The translations under genes were made by a program, and so were the position numbers. From Roseovarius mucosus (lineage in GTDB: Bacteria; Pseudomonadota; Alphaproteobacteria; Rhodobacterales; Rhodobacteraceae), in NCBI RefSeq assembly GCF_002080415.1, contig NZ_CP020474.1, positions 3,237,501 through 3,301,500 of the forward strand: a DNA stretch of 64,000 bases. Reading direction: 5' to 3'. The notes under the pieces were generated by a model. The model made no database searches. It worked only from the letters and a program-made list of their open reading frames with translations, and was not told the DNA's origin. Positions 59,070 through 64,000 of the stretch are shown piece after piece (the stretch's first letter is position 1; each line of letters starts with the position of its first letter).

Positions 59070-60107
59070 TCAGACCATCTTTTCGCCGCCGCGTCCGGCG
59101 AGCGTGATCTTACCCTCGTCCGACAGACGACGGGCGACGGTGATGACCTGTTTCTGGGCCTCTTGCACCTGGCTCAGGCGTACGGGGCCCATGGCCTCCA
59201 TCTCGTCCATTATATTGGCGGCGGCGCGGGCCGAAACACAGCCCAAGAGCTTGTCGCGCAGGGTTGGGTTGGACCCTTTGAGGGCGAGGATCAGAATCTC
59301 GCTGTCGATCTCGCGCAGCACGGTTTGCAGGGCGCGTTCGTCGGATTTGATGAGGTAATCGAACACGAAAAGATTGTCCTGAATATCCTCGGAGAGCGAT
59401 TTGTCATCCTTGCGGATGTCTTTCATAATCCGCTCTTCCATGTCCTGACGGGTGAAGTTCATGATCCGTGCGGCGGCCTTGACCCCGCCAATCTGCGAGG
59501 CGCGCAGTGTGGTGTTGGCCTTGAACTTGGCGCGCATCACCTCTTCGAGGTCGCGCAGCGCCTCGGGTTGTACGGTGTTGAGCGTGGCGATGCGGCGGAT
59601 GATTTCGGGCTGTGCCTCGGGGGGCAGCAGCTTGAGCACTTCGGCACCTTGGGCATAGTCGAGCGAGGCGATGACCAGCGCCATGATCTGCGGATGTTCA
59701 TCCTGAATAAGCTCGGCCACGGCAGAGGGGTCCATCCAGTCAAGGATTTCGATCGGGCGTTCGCTGTTGGAGGGCACGATGCGCGAAAGCACAGATTGCG
59801 CCTTATGGGCGCCAAGCGCCTGATCAAGCACTTGCCGCACGTAATTGCCCGCACCGATTCCGATGCCGGTCTGGTTGCTGACCAGCCCCAGAAACTCGTT
59901 GAGCACGGCATCAACCGTGTCGTGATCGACGCCCTGCACGGTGAACATGGCCTCGCCCAGAACCTGCACTTCGGAGGGGGAAAGGGCGCGCAGGATTTGT
60001 GCGGCGGTTTCCTCACCAAAGATCATCATAAGGATGGCGGCCTTTTGCACCGGGGTCAGGTCCGCGCCGGGGCGCGTGCCAGAGGGGGCAGGGAGCGCGA
60101 GGGTCAT
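59070..60107 (-). CDS. fliG: Flagellar motor switch protein FliG
   Basis: A 345-residue rotor protein. The N-domain (LTPVQKAAILMMIFGEETAAQILRALSPSEVQ) contacts FliF; the middle EHPQIMALVIASLDYAQGAEVLKLLP region holds the EHPQ motif that binds FliM; the C-domain has the charged ridge in SDERALQTVLREIDSEILILALKGSNPTLRDKLLGCVSARAAANIMDEMEAMGPVRLSQV that meets the stator. All parts are intact. The start overlaps the fliF stop (ATGA). Confidence 0.95.
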   Translation of the reverse strand: MTLALPAPSGTRPGADLTPVQKAAILMMIFGEETAAQILRALSPSEVQVLGEAMFTVQGVDHDTVDAVLNEFLGLVSNQTGIGIGAGNYVRQVLDQALGAHKAQSVLSRIVPSNSERPIEILDWMDPSAVAELIQDEHPQIMALVIASLDYAQGAEVLKLLPPEAQPEIIRRIATLNTVQPEALRDLEEVMRAKFKANTTLRASQIGGVKAAARIMNFTRQDMEERIMKDIRKDDKSLSEDIQDNLFVFDYLIKSDERALQTVLREIDSEILILALKGSNPTLRDKLLGCVSARAAANIMDEMEAMGPVRLSQVQEAQKQVITVARRLSDEGKITLAGRGGEKMV

Positions 60108-61798
60108 GGCCGGTCCTCACCAGTGGGGGTGATCATGGATTTGAAGACGCCCGCGATGCGATTGGTCTCGGACCCAGCCATCTGGCGGAGGAGGTCGATC
60201 TTTTCCTCATAGGTGATGGCACCGTTGAGGTCCTCGGCATTCGGGGCGGCGGTTTCAAGGCGCTGGCGCAGGGCTGACAGGCTCTCGCCACGGGGTACTT
60301 CGATGGCATCGCCATAGGTCATGCCAGTGGCGGCAGTAGCGCCGACGGGGGGCAGCAGGCGATTGAGGATCGGGCGCACGACACCCAGCACGATGATGCC
60401 AAAGAGCGCCAGTTGAGCAAGCGTGCGCCCCAGCGTCGGCAGCCAAGCCGCGTCATACCACCGCTCTGCCGAAATGACGGAGGGGGCCACCACAAACGGG
60501 GCGCTGGCCACGGTGACGATATCGCCACGCTCTGCGTTATAGCCGATGGCGGAGCGGGTCAGCGCCTCGATTTCCGCGAGGGGCACGGCCTCGGGGGCGG
60601 CGGAGGTGGCTTCACCCTCGGCAGGGGCGGCGGGGGTCGGCAGGCGGTGCAAAAGCACGGCGGCATGCACGCGGTTGATCTGAGCGGTCTGCGGCTGGCG
60701 GGTTTCCACCCGGCGGCTGACCTCGTAATTGCGGGTCGAGGAGGTGGCGCTGTTGGTGGTGCCGCTCTTGGCACCTTGGGTGGCGGCCTCGGCCATTTGC
60801 GCCTCATTCGGGGGCGTGTTGGCCACGGCACCGGGAATGCCGCCCGCCTGCGCGCCGCTGGTTTGCTGGCTGCTGCTTTGCTCGCTGCGCAGGGCGGTGT
60901 CGGGCAGGTATTCTTCGCTGGTGATCTCGGAGCGGGTGAAATCCATATCGAGTGTTACTTCGACGGCGGCATTGCCCGCGCCCACGATGGGGGTGAGCAG
61001 CGACAGCACGCGGTCGCGGTAGAGGGTTTCAAGCCGGCGCTGGTGCTGCATCTGGCGGTCCGCTTCGGCCTGCACCGGGTCTTCTTCGGGGCTGGTCAAC
61101 AGCGTGCCAGTCTGATCCACGACCGAGACATTGCCGCGCGGCATATCGGGCACGGCGGCGGCAACGAGACTGACAATGGCGCGCACCTGTGCTTGGTCCA
61201 GGGCCATGCCCGGGGCGAGTTCGAGAAACACAGAGGCGCGGGGCGGCTGGCTGTCGCGGACAAAGGCGCTGCGCTCGGGCAGGGCAAGGTGCACGCGTGC
61301 GGCGCGCACTGGCCGCAATTCCTGGATCGATCGGGCAAGGTCGAGTTCCTGCATCCGGCGCAGGCGCGCGGATTCGATCTGGCGCGAGGTGCCCATGGGC
61401 ATTTCGTCAATGGCCGACATGCCGTCGGTCGCCCCTTCGGGCAAACCTTGGGTGGCCAAGAGCATACGGGCGCTGTGAAACTGGTCAGCGGCCACGGTAA
61501 GCGCGCCGGAAGAGGGATCAAGCCGGGCGTCCATGCCAGCCGCAGTCAGCGCGTCGAGGGCCAGGGATTTTTCCGCTTCGGGCAGACCCGCGTGAAGGGT
61601 CACGCGGTTGGCGGGGGCCAAAAGTAGCCACGCGGCCAGACCAAGGGTCACGACCAACAGCACGCCAATCGCGGGCAGGGCACGGCGCAGGGCAGGCTGG
61701 GCGATGAACCCATCCATGCCCGAGAGCGCAAGGCGCGCCCGTTGCACAAGCGAGGTGGCGCCAGCCTGTGCCGGGAGGGTGGTTTGCTGTCCGTCCAT
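60104..61798 (-). CDS. fliF: Flagellar MS-ring protein FliF
   Basis: A 564-residue inner-membrane ring protein. One hydrophobic helix near residues 42-62 and a second near 455-475 bracket a periplasmic region with the ring-building motifs (ALDALTAAGMDARLDPSSGALTVAADQFHSARMLLATQGLPEG, then ARVHLALPERSAFVRDSQPPRASVFLEL). A Ser/Thr/Gln-rich linker follows near 300-360. The C-terminus (MAGSETNRIAGVFKSM) provides the FliG-binding end. Confidence 0.94.
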   Translation of the reverse strand: MDGQQTTLPAQAGATSLVQRARLALSGMDGFIAQPALRRALPAIGVLLVVTLGLAAWLLLAPANRVTLHAGLPEAEKSLALDALTAAGMDARLDPSSGALTVAADQFHSARMLLATQGLPEGATDGMSAIDEMPMGTSRQIESARLRRMQELDLARSIQELRPVRAARVHLALPERSAFVRDSQPPRASVFLELAPGMALDQAQVRAIVSLVAAAVPDMPRGNVSVVDQTGTLLTSPEEDPVQAEADRQMQHQRRLETLYRDRVLSLLTPIVGAGNAAVEVTLDMDFTRSEITSEEYLPDTALRSEQSSSQQTSGAQAGGIPGAVANTPPNEAQMAEAATQGAKSGTTNSATSSTRNYEVSRRVETRQPQTAQINRVHAAVLLHRLPTPAAPAEGEATSAAPEAVPLAEIEALTRSAIGYNAERGDIVTVASAPFVVAPSVISAERWYDAAWLPTLGRTLAQLALFGIIVLGVVRPILNRLLPPVGATAATGMTYGDAIEVPRGESLSALRQRLETAAPNAEDLNGAITYEEKIDLLRQMAGSETNRIAGVFKSMITPTGEDRP

Positions 61799-61829
61799 AG
61801 TCTCTACTTCCGTGGTTCTAGTCTGGGCC

Positions 61830-62156
61830 TCAGACCGGCATATTCATGATGTCGCGATAGGCGGTGAGCGCCTTGTTGCGGACCTGCATCGTCATCTGAA
61901 ACCCCAGCGATGCGACCTGTTGCTCGACCATGACGGCGGCGAGGTTTTCGGTCCGCCCGGTTTCGAAATCGCGGGCGGCCTGCGAGGCCTTGCTTTGCTG
62001 GGTGTTCACGCTCTCGACCGCCTTGCCCAGCCGTTCAGCAAAGCCCGGCCCCTGCGCGTCGGCCATGGCGGTCGGGCGCTGAATAGGGTCAGGGCGTGCT
62101 GCCGCCTGCGAGGCGTGCATCATGCTGACGGAAGAGGAGATGCCGGTCAGGCTCAT
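61830..62156 (-). CDS. fliE: Flagellar hook-basal body protein FliE
   Basis: A 108-residue protein that links the MS ring to the rod. The family's C-terminal half is clear: AVMVEQQVASLGFQMTMQVRNKALTAYRDIMNMPV. It is the first structural gene after the regulator and precedes fliF, the common fliEFGHIJ order. Confidence 0.93.
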   Translation of the reverse strand: MSLTGISSSVSMMHASQAAARPDPIQRPTAMADAQGPGFAERLGKAVESVNTQQSKASQAARDFETGRTENLAAVMVEQQVASLGFQMTMQVRNKALTAYRDIMNMPV

Positions 62157-62168
62157 GTCAGGTCAGGA

Positions 62169-63305
62169 TCAGGCGGCAAGAGAGGTGGGAAGGGCTGCGG
62201 GACGCGAGCGTGTCAAAGAGGTGGGGCGGGCAACGAGCATGATATGTTCGGGTGCAATCACCATGCCATCGGCGAGCACCAGCGCGCGCTGCATCACGTT
62301 TTCCAACTCGCGTACATTGCCGGGCCAGGCGTGACCGGCGAGGATGTCGCAGGCCTCGGGCGACAAAAGCGGCGTGGGCAGGCCCTCGGGTGTGTGGCGG
62401 CGCAGCATGGCCTGCGCCAACACCGGCACATCCTGCGGACGGGCGCAGAGGGCCAGCGTTTCCAAGGGGAACACGTTGAGGCGGTAGTAGAGGTCTTCGC
62501 GGAAGGCCCCGCGTGCAATTTCGGCCTCCATATCGCGGTTGGAGGTGGCAAGGATGCGGACATCAACCTGAGCTTCGGTCTGGCTACCGAGCGGGGTCAC
62601 GACCTTTTCCTGAATGACGCGCAGGAGTTTGGCCTGAAGCGCCATCGGCATTTCGGAAATCTCGTCAAGGAGCAGCGTGCCGCCGTCGGCGGCGCGCAGA
62701 TAACCTTTGTTGGCGGTGTTGGCCCCGGTGAAGGCCCCTTTTTCATGACCAAAGAGCAGCGCTTCGAGCATGTTCTCGGGGATGGCGGCGCAGTTGATGG
62801 CGACAAACGGTTTGTCGGCGCGCGGCGAGGCCTGATGGATCAGGCGCGAGAGCACCTCTTTGCCGCTGCCGGTGGGGCCGTTGATAAAGACGCTGACGTC
62901 AAAGCGAGCGACGCGGCGGGCCATGTCGATCAGCGCGCCAGAGTTCGGGTCGGCGGCGACCATGGTGCCGAACGGAGCAGCCAAGAGATCGGCCACTGCC
63001 ATCAAGGCGGCATCGCGCAGCGCGGGCAGGCCGCTATCGGGCAGCGATACGGTCAGCATGCGTCCGCCCAGATCCTCGCGCAGAGCAAATTCTGCGGCCT
63101 GACCTTCGATCACCACGATCCGTTTCGCCCCCAGCTTGCGGGCCAGTTCCACCAGCGCGCGCTGGTCGGTCACGGGCGCCCCCTGCACCAAGGTGTGACA
63201 GGTGGGCTGATAGCCGATGCGAACATTCAGACGACGCCCGTCGAGCAGGGCCTTGAGGGCTTGTGCCTGAGGGAAATTCGCGGCGGTGATGCAGATGTCG
63301 GCCAT
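62169..63305 (-). CDS. fleT: Sigma-54 enhancer-binding-protein-like regulator without a DNA-binding domain (FleT-like)
   Basis: A 378-residue protein from the ATG at 63305, which has GAGG upstream. Residues 1-115 form an N-terminal domain with no phospho-acceptor signature. The AAA+ core has Walker A GPTGSGKE (143-150), the sigma-54-contacting GAFTGA (190-195), Walker B LLLDEI (211-216) and WPGNVREL (327-334). Only 28 residues follow APEHI, so the usual Fis-type helix-turn-helix is absent. In Rhodobacter sphaeroides, FleT is a regulator of this kind encoded directly before fliEFGHIJ and works with FleQ; the operon order here is the same. No FleQ gene lies in the window. Confidence 0.82.
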   Translation of the reverse strand: MADICITAANFPQAQALKALLDGRRLNVRIGYQPTCHTLVQGAPVTDQRALVELARKLGAKRIVVIEGQAAEFALREDLGGRMLTVSLPDSGLPALRDAALMAVADLLAAPFGTMVAADPNSGALIDMARRVARFDVSVFINGPTGSGKEVLSRLIHQASPRADKPFVAINCAAIPENMLEALLFGHEKGAFTGANTANKGYLRAADGGTLLLDEISEMPMALQAKLLRVIQEKVVTPLGSQTEAQVDVRILATSNRDMEAEIARGAFREDLYYRLNVFPLETLALCARPQDVPVLAQAMLRRHTPEGLPTPLLSPEACDILAGHAWPGNVRELENVMQRALVLADGMVIAPEHIMLVARPTSLTRSRPAALPTSLAA

Positions 63306-63339
63306 GGGAAACCTCGTTGATTGCGATATGAAAACTGTA

Positions 63340-63355
63340 AGCAGGGATCGTGCCA
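63340..63355 (-). promoter_or_regulatory. Sigma-54 (RpoN) promoter of the fleT-fliEFGHIJ operon
   Basis: Read on the minus strand, TGGCACGATCCCTGCT differs by one base from the RpoN consensus TGGCACR-N4-TTGCW; the GG and GC elements have the exact spacing. The predicted start of transcription lies near 63329, about 24 bases before the fleT start codon. A regulator carrying GAFTGA immediately downstream supports the call. Confidence 0.82.
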
Positions 63356-63367
63356 CGCGGGATTTGG

Positions 63368-63392
63368 GGGCAATTCACCCCCGGAATTGCCC
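63368..63392. promoter_or_regulatory. Inverted repeat upstream of the sigma-54 promoter, possible enhancer site
   Basis: GGGCAATTC (63368-63376) and GAATTGCCC (63384-63392) are perfect arms around ACCCCCG. The centre lies about 50 bases upstream of the predicted start, a position that suits binding of an activator such as FleQ. The remaining gap up to 63669 shows no gene and nothing else that I can name. Confidence 0.6.
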
Positions 63393-63669
63393 AAAGTCGC
63401 GATTTTGTGGGGAAATTTCGGTCCCAGGACCCTGAAAACGTCGCAACTCCGACGAAAACGCGAGGTGTCGACTGTCACGTGTCGAGGCTTCGTCATTCGG
63501 GCAGAGATGCGGCGCTGTCCTTTGGATCATGTTGCGCTTTCAGCGTCGGATCGCGCCAAAAGCGAGCGGGCACGCACCAAAGATACTCGCGAGATATGTC
63601 GTCTGGGCGCTCACATTTTTGGGCAGGGGTCCGTTTGGGAACTCAGAAGAGCTCAACTGGTAGGCAACA

Positions 63670-63978
63670 ATGTTATCGAAAACGTATCATCTCAAGTTTC
63701 CAAGCCTCGATGCGGCACAGATCGCGGCCCCTTTCATCACGGAGATTCTGGGGAATGCGATTCCGGAATGCCGTATCTCAGGCCTGACCGTCATGATCGG
63801 CAAGGAGGGGGACATTTCCGTCAACCTGTTCTTCCCGAGTATCGCGGATCTCAAGAACTTCGAAAAGAAACATGGGGGCTTCATCCAGACGATGAAGAAA
63901 ACCTTTCTCTTTCGATCTACCGGGTTCGAGGGGGTCTGTATTTTCAATTTCGATGGGAACGCCGAAGATGCCGCCTGA
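63670..63978 (+). CDS. Small protein of unknown function
   Basis: A 102-residue soluble protein with GGTAGGCAACA before the ATG. It is not recognised. It reads MLSKTYHLKFPSLDAAQIAAPFITEILG at the start, has ISGLTVMIGKEGDISVNLFFPSIADLKNFEKKHGG in the middle and an aromatic end (FLFRSTGFEGVCIFNF), suggesting a small alpha/beta fold. Codon use is less GC-biased than the flagellar genes. It is divergent from the flagellar operon. Confidence 0.6.
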   Translation: MLSKTYHLKFPSLDAAQIAAPFITEILGNAIPECRISGLTVMIGKEGDISVNLFFPSIADLKNFEKKHGGFIQTMKKTFLFRSTGFEGVCIFNFDGNAEDAA

Positions 63979-64000
63979 GCGCGGGATTTAGTCTGGCACG

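Noticed and set aside
1..64000. tRNA, rRNA, CRISPR array, insertion sequence, phage integrase, replication origin
   Set aside because: None was recognised on either strand; this was by eye only and a tRNAscan or repeat search could still find something short.

Overview
The window is about 64 kb of dense, GC-rich, coding sequence from a marine-type alphaproteobacterium, most likely a roseobacter (Rhodobacteraceae). The markers are the leuS-lptE-holA order, a dmdA-acuI pair for DMSP demethylation, TRAP transport, a formate dehydrogenase cluster with DUF3305/DUF3306/DUF6494/DUF6505, and many ATGA stop/start overlaps. I saw no rRNA, tRNA, CRISPR array, transposase or phage gene. The genus cannot be fixed from this sequence.

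Layout. 0-1.6 kb: end of leuS, lptE, holA. 1.8-3.0 kb: an AT-richer gene that joins a sulfotransferase-like domain to a degenerate riboflavin-synthase-like domain. 3.4-8.7 kb: two GST proteins, a BaiN/YhiN flavoprotein, an MscS channel, an HNH protein and a Tas-like aldo/keto reductase. 8.9-24.4 kb: a formate dehydrogenase neighbourhood. Its minus-strand genes are a His-tailed DUF6505 protein, a biotin-ligase-like protein without catalytic residues, Mrp/ApbC, DUF6494 and a four-cluster ferredoxin-like protein. Its plus-strand genes are a cytochrome c with a tungstate-binding-protein-like N-terminus, DUF3305, DUF3306, a TorD chaperone, FdhX, FdhA, FdhB, FdhC, a WD40-cytochrome c, a small exported protein and an NtrC-like regulator. 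24.4-29.4 kb: a GntR regulator divergent from DUF2182-DUF1326-DinB-dmdA-acuI, a probable DMSP-linked unit. 29.4-36.6 kb: GNAT, alpha/beta hydrolase plus DUF1185 with a divergent LysR, an ECF sigma/anti-sigma pair divergent from a subtilisin-like protease, and an ABC1 kinase. 36.6-45.5 kb: a full D-erythronate/L-threonate catabolic operon (denD, TRAP dctPQM, ltnD, otnK, otnC, otnI) with a LacI regulator and two matching operators. 45.5-55.5 kb: patatin, sugar-nucleotide epimerase, PatB/MalY, two deformylases (the second lacks the catalytic Glu), fmt, small membrane proteins, a TRIC-family channel, rnhA, a GlcD-like oxidase and a desaturase. 55.6-63.4 kb: an XRE regulator, then a fleT-fliEFGHIJ-type flagellar operon with a good sigma-54 promoter. 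63.7-64 kb: one unrecognised small gene.

The most unusual items are the sulfotransferase/riboflavin-synthase fusion, the tungstate-binder-like cytochrome and three tandem hairpins in the formate dehydrogenase cluster, the three uncharacterised genes between a GntR regulator and dmdA, the pseudo-deformylase, and two enhancer-binding-protein-like regulators that each lack a different normal element (GAFTGA in one, the DNA-binding domain in the other).
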